64,000 nt of DNA from Pristionchus mayeri (Eukaryota > Nematoda > Chromadorea > Rhabditida > Neodiplogasteridae), in contig BTRK01000002.1 in assembly GCA_036245805.1 (NCBI GenBank), positions 9,482,689 through 9,546,688 on the forward strand. The letters run 5' to 3'. How positions within the stretch are numbered: the first letter of the stretch is position 1; each line of letters starts with the position of its first letter. The position numbers and the translations under genes are program-made. The notes beneath the pieces are model-generated. The model did not search any database. It was not told the origin of the DNA and worked only from the letters and a program-made list of their open reading frames with translations. This document shows positions 28,168 through 39,792 of this stretch, piece after piece.

Positions 28168-30520
28168 CTACTTCTCCATCTTGATCACCTGAAATTATTA
28201 TAATTATGTAGATATTAAAAAAATGGACTGACGTCATCATTGGGATCGGGTCCTTGGTAGGGGAAGTCCACACATGAAGTGAGGTTTTCGTGAACGTCGT
28301 CTCCGCATCTGAACAATGGATACAAATACACTTTTTTGTCTCAATAAAGTAGCGAGGCAAAATATGTTATTTGTGGGTATAATTATGGATATTGAAAATG
28401 CTAGTTGCAATCCTTCCTGATATGAGTTTTGTAAAGGTGAGAGGGTCGGAAGGACTTCGAACTGTTTCGTTATGCTTTCTCCCCTCACCGATTCTTCTCC
28501 TCAGCCTTGTGCTTGTAGGGGCATTCGGGATGCTTGCGAGAGGAGAAGTCGAAGTACGTCTCCTTCACCCACTCCATGCACCATTCCTATTATAATTATT
28601 GATAATCAATTAGTTAATTATCTTAAATAGTTAAGTAATCAATTGAATAATTAAAAAAACACATAAACTCAAACTCACACTCACACTGGACATTCCCCGG
28701 AGCACTCCTTTAATTAATTAATTATTAAAAATACATAAACTAACACTCATATTTTTCTCGCCCGCAGGCTTGGCTCCCTTAGCAGAGTGCATTTCCGCCA
28801 GCACTGTTTGGTAGTTCTAAATTGTTTTGTTAAATAATAAAAAATATATTAATTTGTTTTGCACCTGCGTAGCCACCACGACGGAGAGATGGCGCATGTG
28901 GCGACGGTGGAGGCTGAAACACAAATTTTTTCAAATTATTTCTGTAGAAATGCGCTATCATTGATTTCACACTCTAACAGTTGGAGATAATTAACATGTG
29001 AAACTCATTTTGCAGATCATTGGAGTGGAAAAGTTATTGCAGGTGTTGTGATCTTTTCAAATACAACACTGCCTATTAGTGACTGAAAATTTAGTGAACG
29101 AGAGATAAGCCATCAATGAAACTCACTAGCTCGGTTTCGTATTCCACTCATCGTATCTCTTCCTCTGCTCGAATTTGAGCAGATTCTTCTCGCGATCCGG
29201 ATGGCCCACGTCCCAGTCGATTTCCTGATTTTTGTTATTTATTTAATTTATCATAATATGTTTATTTTTGGTAATTTAATTTTAAAAATATATTTAAAAA
29301 TACGCCTTGAGATTCGCCGCGGGTTCCCTGTCCTCCGACTGCTCCACTCTGATCGATTCCACGTTGTCCAGCGTGTCGTCCACGTCTCTCTGAGCAGTTC
29401 CAGATTATGCCACGACCGGGGACGGTATTCCTATCCCTCATCACATTCACACGCTACCACATCCCTACTGTATCCCTTCCCTCACAGTCAGCTCGGCTAC
29501 CGTAATCCCCTACAGTACCCTTCTCTCACCACCAGCTCTCCACTCGCAGTACGCTGCGCACGATCCTGCTCGAGCAGATGCTTGCGCTTGGCTGCCTCGG
29601 CCACTGTCTGCTCAGGAACCTGATTAATTGATCTTTGATCTTTAGTCTACGATCTTTGTTTCGTTGATTGTCATCAGGGAACACTGGAATGAATTATTCT
29701 ATGATCTTTGATCTTTGTTATTCAGGGTGACTGTAGCCGTGGAGTCTATCCAGGAACTACCCCTCTTTGGGTCTCACCGGCTTGAAGTCAGCAACGGCGG
29801 GGAACTCATCATGTCCTGAAATATATTTCAAACATACTGTGTCGATTTTAGGGTTTCCTTTTTCAGGTCATTGAGGCTCATTTTGGAGTATGTTTCAGGT
29901 GTGCTACATAGCTCATGAGCATAACAGCTATCTAGCGTACCTGAAACACATCTGAAAATGACCCAAATTTACCTCAAAATTGAAACCATAGACGATTTGT
30001 TTACTCACCATTAGGTATCTTCATATCCGCGTCCTTCTTGGATGTCGTATCACTTTCTTTCTTGCTCTCTGTCGTCTTCTTAGAGGGCTGGGTCATGTTC
30101 GAGTCTGAGGGAAAGATCAAAGATCATAGATCACAGAACATCAATACTGAGTTCGAGAACCGAAACCACGCTATTTTCATGCCATTCATTATTCCTGCGC
30201 AAAACTCAACCGGCCGAGTGAGTGGGTAGAATACAATCAGTTTTCGATTCACCAAGTGGTGTGGCTACCGTATCCACAAACTTCTGGTTATCGTTTCTCG
30301 AACTCTACTCACGACTGCTGCCTCCACTGCCTGTTGCGTGCGATTTCGTGGACGAAAAAGAACTTGGTCTTCAGATCCTTATCCTTGACTTGTTTCTTCT
30401 TATGACAATTCATGAGGAGAGCGACGATTCCCAGAAGGTGTGCGGTTATCTGCGGATACGGTAGTCACACCACCGGAAAAATCGAAACTGATCGCTCACC
30501 ATGAGGAACAGGAGCAGCAT
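28168..30520 (-). pseudogene. Single-pass membrane protein gene, copy A (frameshifted)
   Basis: Exons: 30520-30500, 30449-30313, 30104-30009, 29815-29778, 29619-29530, 29389-29306, 29224-29127, 28913-28865, 28816-28745, 28586-28489, 28308-28233, 28188-28168. Compared with copy B (45353-51563), every exon has the same length except exon 2, which is 2 bp shorter near 30355. That shifts the frame, and a stop (CTC TAA) appears early in exon 3. The N-terminus is a hydrophobic segment (exon 1 MLLLFLM joined to ITAHLLGIVALLMNC) followed by a basic KKKQVKDKDLK stretch, then a long charged domain. The gene also uses a GC donor after exon 6 (29305-29304) where copy B has GT. It lacks the upstream ATG of copy B (ATG to GTA). 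A restart at an ATG in exon 3 could make a protein without the membrane anchor. The family is not one I recognise. Confidence 0.65.
28686..28709. mobile_element. Remnant end of the TTAA transposon
   Basis: The sequence attccccggagcactcct followed by TTAA, inside intron 9 of membrane-protein copy A, is identical to the right end of the 3.8 kb element in the matching intron of copy B, and identity runs inward to ctggac. The rest of the element is absent, consistent with deletion after the cassette duplicated. Confidence 0.6.
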
Positions 30521-30569
30521 CGGTGCGTGTAGGAGGAGTACGGTAGCCGAGAAGGGGTACGATACGATA

Positions 30570-30670
30570 AACGAGTAGGGTAGGGAGGAGAGCGGAGGAG
30601 GGGAGGGAGGAACCGCTCGCGACGAGCGATCGAGTAGAGAGTGAGCGGAAAATCGAGAATGGACAATAAC
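30570..30670 (-). promoter_or_regulatory. Conserved GA-rich upstream block, copy A
   Basis: A block just upstream of exon 1 (plus-strand words gggtagggaggagagcgg, ggagggaggaaccgctcgcg, cgacgagcgatcgag) is almost unchanged in front of copy B (51591-51690) and recognisable in front of the 56 kb relative (56481-56590). Sequence further upstream diverges soon after. Retention suggests a promoter or 5' UTR element. No TATA box is obvious. Confidence 0.55.
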
Positions 30671-30899
30671 AGTAATGTGGTAATTGAATTGGTTTTGTAT
30701 AGAGCAATTATAAATTTTTGATTAAACGTGCCGGCCCTTTGAATACGTGGCAATTGTAATTGAATGAATTGCTCCTCGCTGATCAAGAAGCAATGAGAAA
30801 TCCCTAGAGAAATTGAGAAATATTTTTTTTTAAAACTCATACTAGCTGATGCAAGTTCCCATGACCTTAGGAAAAACACTATCTGATAGATTCGAAATA

Positions 30900-32750
30900 G
30901 ACTTGGCACAGGCCGAAAATTCGAATCTCTTCTGACTTCACCAATATTTAGCATTCGACGAGGGAAGTCGACGAGCATCGTCAGAATTTCGGTCCACGTC
31001 CGCGAGGGCGCGGATCATGAACAAAAATATACCAAAATTTCGAAAAAAATTTAAATCTACTCCAATCGTTTCGGCAGTAGGAGCGCTACATTCCTTGACA
31101 AATTCTAAGACTTTTTTACTTCGGGGAGTTGTTCGATTATATTTCATTTAACACCGGAAATCAAAATAACTGCAAAATTTTTCAAGAATTCCCATAAATT
31201 TTAATGTTGATTTAGCTTCTACTTGGGCTGATACATACAGCCGCGCCCATAAGTCACCGGGCACTTTTGGAATGGGTTTGAACTTTTTGCACAGGAAATA
31301 TATCATTTTGAGGCTAGGACGTTATTCACCGAATTCATCGGAGATTTTTCTTTTTGATATTGGTGTATGATGCAATAGCCTATTGATTGCGTAATGATGA
31401 CGCAATCGAAATGTACTTTTTCAAAACTGCATTATTCTTACGGATTTTTTCCTGCTGGCCAAACTTTCTGAGGTTGGAGTCATGCCCGAGGACTACCAAG
31501 AAAAAAATTTGAGGTTGCTGCGCGACCATAGTTTTGCAGCAGCTTTGCTGCAAAATCAAATCGATGTCGAAAATTCAGATCTCGGCTCCTAGTCAAGTTA
31601 GATACTCGTTCAAGGAAAGCAAAATGATCGCCATCATGAGTCCAGATGATCCTGAGAATATGAAAACAATATCTTGAAATTTGCCCTCAGGGCATAAAAA
31701 TCACTTTTTGCATGACCATTTTTTGGACAATCATAACTTCTACTTTTTGCATAATAATGTTCAAAATGTAGTGAAGGACTGATGCCCGATTCTCTAGCTT
31801 GACTAGGAGCCGAGATCTAAATCTGTGGTCGCGCAGCAACCTCAAAATGTTTTTCTTGGTAGTCCTCGGGCATGACTCCAACCTCAGAAAGTTTAGCCAG
31901 CAGGAAAACATCCATGTAAGAATAATGCCGTTTTGAAAAAGTACATTTCGATTGCATCATCATTACGCAATCAATAGGCTATTGCATCATACCCCGATAT
32001 CAAAAAGAAAAATCTCCGATGAATTCGGTGCATAACGTCCTAGCCTCAAAATGATATATTTCCTGTGCAAAAAGTTCAAACCCATTCCAAAAGTGCCCGG
32101 TGACTTATGGGCGCGGCTGTACTTCAGTAGAAAAGCGCGGTTTAAAAGTTTACATAAGGAAGCTGAAATTAATATTGAACGAGTTATGGTGTAATTTTTG
32201 GGTTACAGTAGGTGAGTTACGGTAGGTGAGTGAAAATCGTTTTGAGACTATGCTACACCAATTGGGAAAAGTCGTCCAGCTTGTGCACTCACCTACCGTA
32301 ACACAAAAATTACACCATAATTCGTTCAGAATTCATTTTAGTTTCCTTATGTAAAATTTTAAATCGCGCCTTTCTACTGAAGTATGTATCAGCTCAAGTA
32401 TAAGCTGAATCAACATTAACATTTATGGGAATTCCTTTAGAATTTTCGGGAAATTGAAAAAATGTCCGAATAAAAGGCCGTTATTTTTATTTCCGGCGTT
32501 AAATGAAATCTAATCGAAAAACTCCCCGAGGTAAAAAAGTCGTAGAATTTATCAAGGAATGCAGCGCCCCTACTGCCGAAACGATTGGAGTAGATTTAAA
32601 TTTTTTTCAAAATTTTGGTATATTTTTGTTCATGATCCGCGCCCTCGCGGACGTGGACCGAAATTCTGACGATGCTCGTCGACTTCCCTCGTCGAGTGCT
32701 AAATATTGGTGAAGTCAGAAGAGATTCGAATTTTCGGCCTGTGCCAAGTC
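30900..32750. mobile_element. Large fold-back element with nested palindrome
   Basis: The outer arms (about 30900-31235 and 32380-32750) are reverse complements. Each contains the same 69-codon open frame (30938-31147 minus; 32503-32712 plus) with a motif ECSAPTAETIGVDL followed by FLFMIRALADVDRN. I do not recognise it. It carries five amino-acid differences between arms and may be the remains of an element-encoded protein. Between the arms lie a second palindrome (31236-32119) and an unpaired segment (32120-32380) that holds its own hairpin of gttacggtaggtgagtg and its complement. Confidence 0.8.
31236..32119. mobile_element. Inner palindromic element, CAGCCGCGCCCATAAGT ends
   Basis: The ends are tacagccgcgcccataagtc on the left and the exact complement on the right. 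The arms pair for about 400 bp each through gcacttttggaatggg and a central gacaatcataacttc region. No coding capacity is evident. It sits asymmetrically inside the larger fold-back element, consistent with later insertion or with a composite hairpin. Confidence 0.8.
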
Positions 32751-32942
32751 GCCGAAGAAATATGTTAATTTCCTTTTTTTAGCATGTTTTCCAAATGTTG
32801 TAAATATATATATAATTTTAATTATTCAAATCTAGAACAGAGTGCACATAACAGGTATATCGCGTCAGCTTTGTAAAAAAGAGATAGACTAAGAGTGAAT
32901 GTAAGGACGCCTCGAAATCGCGCCCTGCCAGAGGAAACCAAG

Positions 32943-33055
32943 TAGAGTTCGTAATTCGGATCACCGTCTCTTCACTTCACACACTGTCTCGATCGGACGA
33001 ATGACGAGAGAGTGTGTAGAATGAAGAGACCGTGGTTTCATTTCTCGAACTCTAG
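32943..33055. mobile_element. Palindromic MITE, TTCG...CTCTCTCG family
   Basis: tagagttcgtaattcgg and tctcttcacttcacacactg on the left; gagagagtgtgtagaatgaa and ctcgaactctaga on the right. Same structure as the copies at 15949 and 24132. Confidence 0.8.
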
Positions 33056-33238
33056 AACCAAGTCAACCTCGGAGCCAGCAAATTTCGTCGTATTTCAATC
33101 GATCGAGAAGTTTTAACACATAAACGCGTCCCTCTCTCCCTCTTTCTCACTCAATAGTTCTTTGAACTTTTCTTCTGAATTTTTATATTTTTTATCTTAT
33201 AATCATGTATCGTTTTGGAGAATAATACCGAATAATAT

Positions 33239-33457
33239 TAGGTTGACGCAAAAGTTTCTTTCCAAGGCATTTTTCAAGTTTTCTCGTAAATGCCTAAATT
33301 GGGCCATAAAACTACTCTGGTATTATTTGATGCAGTATTGGTGTACACAAACATGTGTTTCAATCTCGTAGTGCGGCTGTTAAGATGAGCAATGGCTCTT
33401 TCTCATAATGGCGATTTGTATAGTATACATCCACTAATGTAATAACAACTGCCATAT
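33239..33457. mobile_element. Truncated mariner end
   Basis: TTAGGTTGACGCAAAAGTTT next to TA is a typical mariner terminus, but no matching opposite end exists in the window. The unit is cut at the start of the inverted duplication at 33458. Confidence 0.5.
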
Positions 33458-33864
33458 TCACGTCATCTTTCTGATAGTTGAGATCAGTTTTTATTTTAAC
33501 TCCCTCGATTCGTCTACGATCACATACAAGCTGAGTGAAGATGCTGGAAAATTATGTTTTGTTACAAAAAATTCATAATATCTTCGTATTTTAAATGGTT
33601 GCATATATTACACGGAAAGGGAGCGAGGACAGGTTGGAGAGTGATATAGAGAGAAATATCTAAAGGAAAAAATAATCTGCTTTTTCATGTGTTCCTGTAA
33701 ATTTCTGAAATATCTCAAAACACGGTTTTTTTTCGTGCTGTGATACGTATTTCCAAAACCACAATGATTATGCAGTGTCTTTAGACATAAAAATCGCCAA
33801 CAATCTTAGAATTCATTTGCCTAACCTATCTTCATCCTTGTTAGAAATAATATATCAGGTTGTG
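33458..33864. repeat. Inverted duplication, left copy
   Basis: About 405 bp that are nearly identical, in reverse complement, to 37442-37850. It carries an antisense copy of the first half of the F-box-family exon at 37763. Its right end stops precisely at a caggttgtg mariner terminus, as does the other copy. Confidence 0.85.
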
Positions 33865-35026
33865 AAAAAAGTAACGCTCGATTTTCAAATTGTATTTTCT
33901 GAGCTACGCCGCCTTTTGTTGCAGCCTGACTATCATATTGTTATAAATGTATGTTGAGTGCTTGGATACTTTTTCCATCGTGCATTTGTTGATGACAAAT
34001 GTACATCACCAAAAAGAAGGATTGATTTAATTTTTTCCTAACAATCCATTGCGAGTTATGATAGGGTAAATATTTTGTCACATGCGCAAAGCACGTCGTA
34101 CGGACATCACAATACAACATGTGAACCTGGTTCATTGCGAAAGCCCTGTCAGCAAATTACCTTAGTTATGATCTTGCCCATTTCCGAACATCAATAGGAA
34201 TACGTGTCGTTGCAGTTTATTCGTACCGATTTATGCATCGATTTCAAATGTAGTAAAATGAAAAATTATATTTTTGTGGGCGTGCAATACTTCTACCAAA
34301 ATATGTAGCATTCATCATCCTGACTATGAAATCTGAACTGCAAAATTCGAATATTGCAAAACTTCATGTTTCCAGCATTGGTCAAAAGTCTTATGTGTGT
34401 GGTTAACTGTTAAAGCATCTCTTCATACATCAGTACTCGGCTGGGCGAAGTCAGGGTATAATTCCATTTTGAGAAAATGTATACATTCACTCTACACCAA
34501 AAGTCGAAATTTTGGCTATGTTGACTTTAATTCAACAATTGAGAAAATCTTTGTTTTCTAAATTACGACAAGGCTTGTGCTCAAATGTCTCTTTGTGATG
34601 TGTAGCAACATAGTTTACCATGGACGCGCACTTATCTAGGCACCAGTCTAAATGATCCTCGAAGCAGGAAACATGATCGCTTGAGCAGTGTTATCTAAAC
34701 AATGCTTGCATTCAATACATTGTAATTCGTGCTATTTGGAAACATGGATGATCTCAGAGGTATTTTTCGAAAGAACTCTTCTCAATCCACTATATGCAAA
34801 TGTACGGCTATTTTTCCCTCGAAATACGAGAGTCAGAAACTATTTTAAGAAAAGTGTGAAAATAACATTTTTGAGAAAACTTGGAAATTATAATTACCTA
34901 AAAGGTGTAATGCGATTCGAACATGTGCATATATTGCTCAAGTCTTCCCCTAATATACGCTAATGAGCTAGCTGAAGATCTTTAACGAAAAGGATTTTAG
35001 ACTGGTGTTACTTATTTCACAACCTA
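33855..35026. mobile_element. Decayed mariner-type element, AGGTTGTGAAA ends
   Basis: Terminal inverted repeats: caggttgtgaaaaaagtaac on the left and gttacttatttcacaacctaa on the right, flanked by TA. The length of 1.17 kb is close to a full mariner, but I find no intact transposase motif. The partial termini match the 12 bp ending the inverted duplication at 37442. Confidence 0.7.
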
Positions 35027-35047
35027 ATATATTTTAAATGTATTTTG

Positions 35048-35720
35048 TTAATTCATGAACCTCCCGAGATATTCACCGGACATCGTGATCTTCAAAGTGT
35101 CGAAACCGAGGGTTTTAAAGATAGCTTGTAGTATCTCGTCTGTTTCTCTATTCAGCTTTCCCTAGAAAATCAATGAATACAGAGAATCAATGAATGTTTT
35201 GAAGACAATTGTGAGAAATTTTGATGTTTACCACAATCTCCACGGTATCCGTGTAAGCGTTGTCGAAAAATGATGTGATTGGATGGAATGTTTCATTAAT
35301 GTAATCGTGCATGGTGTTCAAGCCTTCATTCGTGGAATAATAACCGCCACCAAACGCCGTAATGAAGTATCGTTCCTGAATGATTCAGAATGTTTTTCTG
35401 AAGGGGAGCTGTATCATTTTATAATTGGTCTGGAATTCATTGCCAAATTCAAAACATAGTTCAAGGATGACCAGTTCTAAAATTATACACCCCCAATGCA
35501 CATTGTGTCTCATAATATCAAAGAATACTAATTCAGCATACCGTATTAAGGTAGATTTTTTCGAATCGGCGATATATTTCAGCCTTCTGTTCGACCCCTT
35601 TCAGCCTTTCGTTGATTGCTCCCAGATTCGTGCGATCGATTGTGCTCATCTTCACAATCATCGAGAATCGGAAGCTGCAAATGCAGATGTTTCGATTGTG
35701 GGAGACTTGCATTTTAGAGC
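35048..35720 (-). pseudogene. F-box-family C-terminal fragment
   Basis: Three exons in phase: 35720-35542, 35375-35232, 35161-35048. The last ends at TAA after GEYLGRFMN. The product has a charged helix (AINERLKGVEQKAEIYRRFE), an ERYFITAFGGGYY stretch and a short C-terminal exon, resembling the layout of the C-terminal half of the F-box gene at 52.7-55.1 kb. I cannot find an in-phase N-terminal exon: the candidate at about 35825-35890 does not join in any frame. It is therefore a 5'-truncated gene or one with an unseen first exon. Family assignment rests on layout and weak pattern only. Confidence 0.45.
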
Positions 35721-36240
35721 CTATACAGTGTTAGATGCATATTGTTTAATACTGTATGAATTTGATGTTGTCTTGATGAATTTTATGCAATAATTTATCA
35801 TAATTTCATCGTACCGGTAAATTATTTTGTGTTTTCTGAGCGAATGTAGATCGGTTCCTGAACATGATGCACGAATAGTCTGGGAAATAATATATTGAAT
35901 TATTCCGACGAAAATCAAACTCACACAAACATGGCATTATGGACACGTACAATCTCTGGAAATGTAACAAATGAAACAATGCAAAGAGAGAGAATGGGTG
36001 GACTTGCTTATAATACTAAATGAGCGTTAGTGTTAGCATCAGACTGGAAGGGCGCTACGTCGGATGTGAACTATGAGGTCATGCTGCCTTTGATGAAAAG
36101 TGGCATGACGTCATAGTTATCATCCTTCCTAGCACCGACTGGAAGTATCCAGCGATGGCGTGGTTGGACGACTCTTCATTGCTAATGGGTAGGCATTGCC
36201 AGAGGGACACATGCGGAGCGAATGCGACGCGGACTAAAGC

Positions 36241-37010
36241 GTCGCTGCTTAAATCGGTAATATTTTTTTATAAATGGGCTTAGACTTTCTGCAAAAAAAA
36301 CTCTTGTTCAAGCTCACAAGATCTAACAAACAAAATCGACAGTCCTTTATTTTTCCCTCACAAGTCAAACGAGTACTGAGAGTAGACGAGCAAAGGAATT
36401 GCCGGAGTTGAACTCTATATAAAAAATGATGGGAATAAATGAAAGTAAATGCGCATTATATTCACTTTTTTCACTTTTACGGAATTTTTAGGACGTTTTT
36501 TTCGGGCATTTTATATTCTAGATCGATCAAGTAATGCAGAAATTGCATTGTTCCAATTGCGTTATGCGAGGTCATTTATGAAAAATGAACATGAACATCG
36601 ATCGTCTACGTCTTTTAAGACAGAATCGTTGATATGTTTTGCACTCAGTTCATGTAATAAAGCTTCAGTGTTCTGACTATCGATTGTTATTGTAATGTAG
36701 AATTGATAAAATAGTTAACGGAAACTAACAAACCACACTCACTTCGGACCTAGATCTCACTCTTGAATTTTGCTGAATTTCGATTTTTCAAAATTTGATG
36801 ATCCGGCATTTCTATGTTTCAAGAGCATGACCCATATAATACTCGATTTAGTGAAGCGGACATATGGGGGTATGCAGGAAAAAAATTTAGTCAAGATCGG
36901 CGATTATGATGTCCGGCCTGTCCTGGATTCTTACGAGCTAGATTCGTTTTTTATAAATGGGCTTTGGCTTTCTGCTCGACGACAATAAGACAAGCCCTTT
37001 TATGTGGTTG
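36241..37010. repeat. Region with short direct repeat; no gene
   Basis: The phrase tttttataaatgggctt...ctttctgc occurs at about 36267 and 36949. A 72-codon open frame (36770-36988) ends in the second copy and has no other support. Confidence 0.35.
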
Positions 37011-37441
37011 TCTGTTTGTCTTATATTTACACTTTCCCCATGTTACACTTTCCGCGTGTTCTCCTTGAGAACGTTAATAAGTGTACCACGTTCAGTTGTG
37101 GTGACTATATGAAGCACTACAAAGCCGGGTTGTCTAAGCATAACTTCCCGCGGTTGGAGGCGACTATGTGACGCGTCTCGCCGTGTCTCGGAGACCGGTC
37201 TATTTCGTCGGTGCGACACGAAGTGCTGCCCGAATGGGGAATTTTTTCGCCCGGACTGTTACCAGAACGGAATATGTTGGAATGCAGCGCCCTGTTTCCC
37301 GATTCTTGGCGGAGTCTCATTCTTAACATTCAGATCTTTTCAGATACTACGAATTAGGGTGGCAAAAATGAAACGGATCGCTTTTTAGACTCGAGACATC
37401 GGATCAGTCTCGGATAGGTCGGACAGGTTTCGGATAAGTTT

Positions 37442-37850
37442 CACAACCTGATATATTATTTCTAACAAGGATGAAGATAGGTTAGGCAAATGAATTCTAA
37501 GATTGTTGGCGATTGTTATGTCTAAAGACACTGCATAATCATTGTGGTTTTGGAAATACGTATCACAGCACGAAAAAAAACCGTGTTTTGAGATATTTCA
37601 GAAATTTACAGGAACACATGAAAAAGCAGATTATTTTTTCCTTTAGATATTTCTCTCTATATCACTCTCCAACCTGTCCTCGCTCCCTTTCCGTGTAATA
37701 TATGCAACCATTTAAAATACGAAGATATTATGAATTTTTTGTAACAAAACATAATTTTCCAGCATCTTCACTCAGCTTGTATGTGATCGTAGACGAATCG
37801 AGGAAGTTAAAATAAAAACTGATCTCAACTATCAGAAAGATGACGTGAAG
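37442..37850. repeat. Inverted duplication, right copy
   Basis: Reverse complement of 33458-33864. It begins at tcacaacctgatatatt (a mariner-type end) and runs into the plus-strand exon at 37763, so this copy probably marks the original location. Confidence 0.85.
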
Positions 37851-38030
37851 AACATGATCAAACTACTTCCCTGCATGGGAAAATGCTTCATTGATATTGT
37901 GAGTACTCAATGTTTCCAAAAATGCACTAGGGAGGACTATGAAGTCATGTCGTTTTTGATGTATCAAAGGCGGCCCACAATCATACAACCGTTTCATATC
38001 AGCCGGCACCAGCTCTTGACGAAGAAGTAG
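37763..38030 (+). pseudogene. F-box-family exon fragment
   Basis: Preceded by tttccag, an open stretch runs IFTQLVCDRRRIEEVK, then a helical region, KLLPCMGKCFIDI, and on to a stop at 38030. A gtgagt donor after CFIDI and an acceptor before the EDYEVMSFLMY segment offer an alternative splice. The pattern (about 45 residues, a hydrophobic-charged repeat, then a variable loop) resembles exons 7-8 of the F-box gene at 52741-55091. No upstream F-box exon is visible before the inverted duplication, so the gene appears truncated by that rearrangement. Confidence 0.4.
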
Positions 38031-38189
38031 CTTTAACTCTCCTATCAAAGTCTAGTGAACTCGAATTTGCATGCACATGCTATCCGGAATCCGTTATTGC
38101 TAATACGTTCGAGGTATGACTCACTGTTTATTTCAGGACCACATTAGCGGAGCGATTTATGATTACGATTTTAGCACATTTATCTAGAG

Positions 38190-38520
38190 GTCATTGGATC
38201 CCCAGATTTTGGTAGAAAAATTGTGCGAGAATCCCCAAAACCCAGAGGAATAGAACCCAGGATGATATTGTTAAAGAGATTGGTGAGAGTGGGAACTAAC
38301 TGATCAACCCCTACCCGAAGCGTTTCACCCGTAATTCCATCCTTTCCCGGTGCTTGGCCTGATTTGAAATACCGAACTATTTGGTCGACCTCGGTTTCTA
38401 CGATGGGAACAAAAGGGTCTCTTACTATCTCCTATCGGTACCCATCCCCTCCATCTCCACCATAGAGAGCATTGTAGAAAGATTGAAATGCCTCCTCTAT
38501 GCCCGTTTGAGTGAAGAGTA
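38190..38520 (-). mobile_element. Non-LTR retrotransposon reverse transcriptase fragment
   Basis: Translating the minus strand gives TGIEEAFQSFYNALYGG, a stop, then VETEVDQIVRYFKSGQAPG joined to KDGITGETLRVG, LTNLFNN and DSRTIFLPKSGDP. The APGxDGITGE...LLF...IP...DS...L.KxGD order is the start of the palm domain of LINE reverse transcriptases (RTE/CR1-like). It carries an in-frame stop and lacks the catalytic FADD part, so it is dead. Confidence 0.8.
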
Positions 38521-38749
38521 AGTTTCCTGTTCATGTCTTTATTTTTTTTAGCGGAGCATCTGAATATAATCTTTATAAGAGGTCTTCTGAGAGATCGCAG
38601 GTGCCCATTTACAAACTGTTCAAAGTGATTCAATCTCATCCCCACTTTGGTGGTAGATGTACCTAAGGTCAAGAAACTTCCAATTCAGTTTGTGGGACCG
38701 GAAATTGAAAAGTGCCTAAAAGCCGGCTCTGGAAATTTCAAAAGTTAGA

Positions 38750-39720
38750 AAATTCATAACATGCTTTAAAGTTGAGTAGGAACGTCAACAAACATATAAA
38801 AATGATCGCCACGTCAAGATAAACAAATTTTCTGTTGATGTCGAAAACGAAAAAGAAATATTAAGTATTAATATTGTAGAAACTGTCTTTTTCCGAAGTC
38901 CAAAAGTTGAAAAAATCGATGTCGTGAAAAAAAAAATTCCTTTTGCAAATGAGACCTCTTCGGATTCGGAATCTACGTCATTTTTATACCGGGAAAAGTT
39001 CTATTTTCGAAAATCGCGAACGTGATATCGAGCTTTTTTTCGCCGAAAACATGTTCGGTCGCGTGTTTTTGCTCAGGACCAAAAATTTCACTTTCTAATT
39101 TTTGTGTAGAAAACGCTCAGATATATCTTTTCTTTCAATTGTCGATGCTTACCAACCCTTATATACCAATTTCCGTCGAAAAAACTAGATATTTCAATAT
39201 TTTCAAAAATCATGTTTTTCACCCAATTTTCTAAAATTTTAGGTAGCAAAACATGATTTTTGAAAATATTGAAATATTTGGTTTTTTCTATGGGAATTGT
39301 TATATAAGGGTTGGTAAGCATCGAAAATTGAAAGAAAAGATATATCTGAGCGATTTCGACACAAACATTAGAAAGTGACATTTTCGATCCTGATCAAAAA
39401 CACGCGATCGGGCATGTTTTCGGAGAAAAACAGCGCGATATCACGTTCGCGATTTTAGAAAATAGAACTTTTCCCGGTATAAAAAATGACGTAGATTCCG
39501 AATCCGAAGAGATCTCATTTGCAAAAGGAATATTTTTTTTTCACGACATCGATTTTTTTTCAACTTTTGGACTTCGAAAAAATACACTTTCTACAATATC
39601 AATACTTAATATTTATTTTTGGTTTTCGACCTCAACAGAAAAGTTGTTCATCTTGCCGTGGCGATCATTTTTATCTGTATCATGACGTTCCTACTCAACT
39701 TTGAAGCATGTTATGAATTC
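38750..39720. mobile_element. Palindromic fold-back element (~1 kb)
   Basis: The left arm starts attcataacatgctttaaag; the right arm ends with its complement, agcatgttatgaat. Both arms carry gacgtagattccgaatccga and tgatcgccacg / cgtggcgatca. The arms of about 450 bp meet near 39235. No coding capacity. It abuts the 3' end of the F-box-like pseudogene at 39793. Confidence 0.85.
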
Positions 39721-39792
39721 ACGATAGTGTTGACTTCCATTTGTTATTTTTCTTTCTTCTCCATAGCAATTGTACATACAAGGTACTACGAC

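Noticed and set aside
28687..28711. Short exon ECSGECPV in membrane-protein copy A
   Set aside because: The sequence is the end of the TTAA transposon, and exons 9 and 10 join in frame without it, as in copy B.
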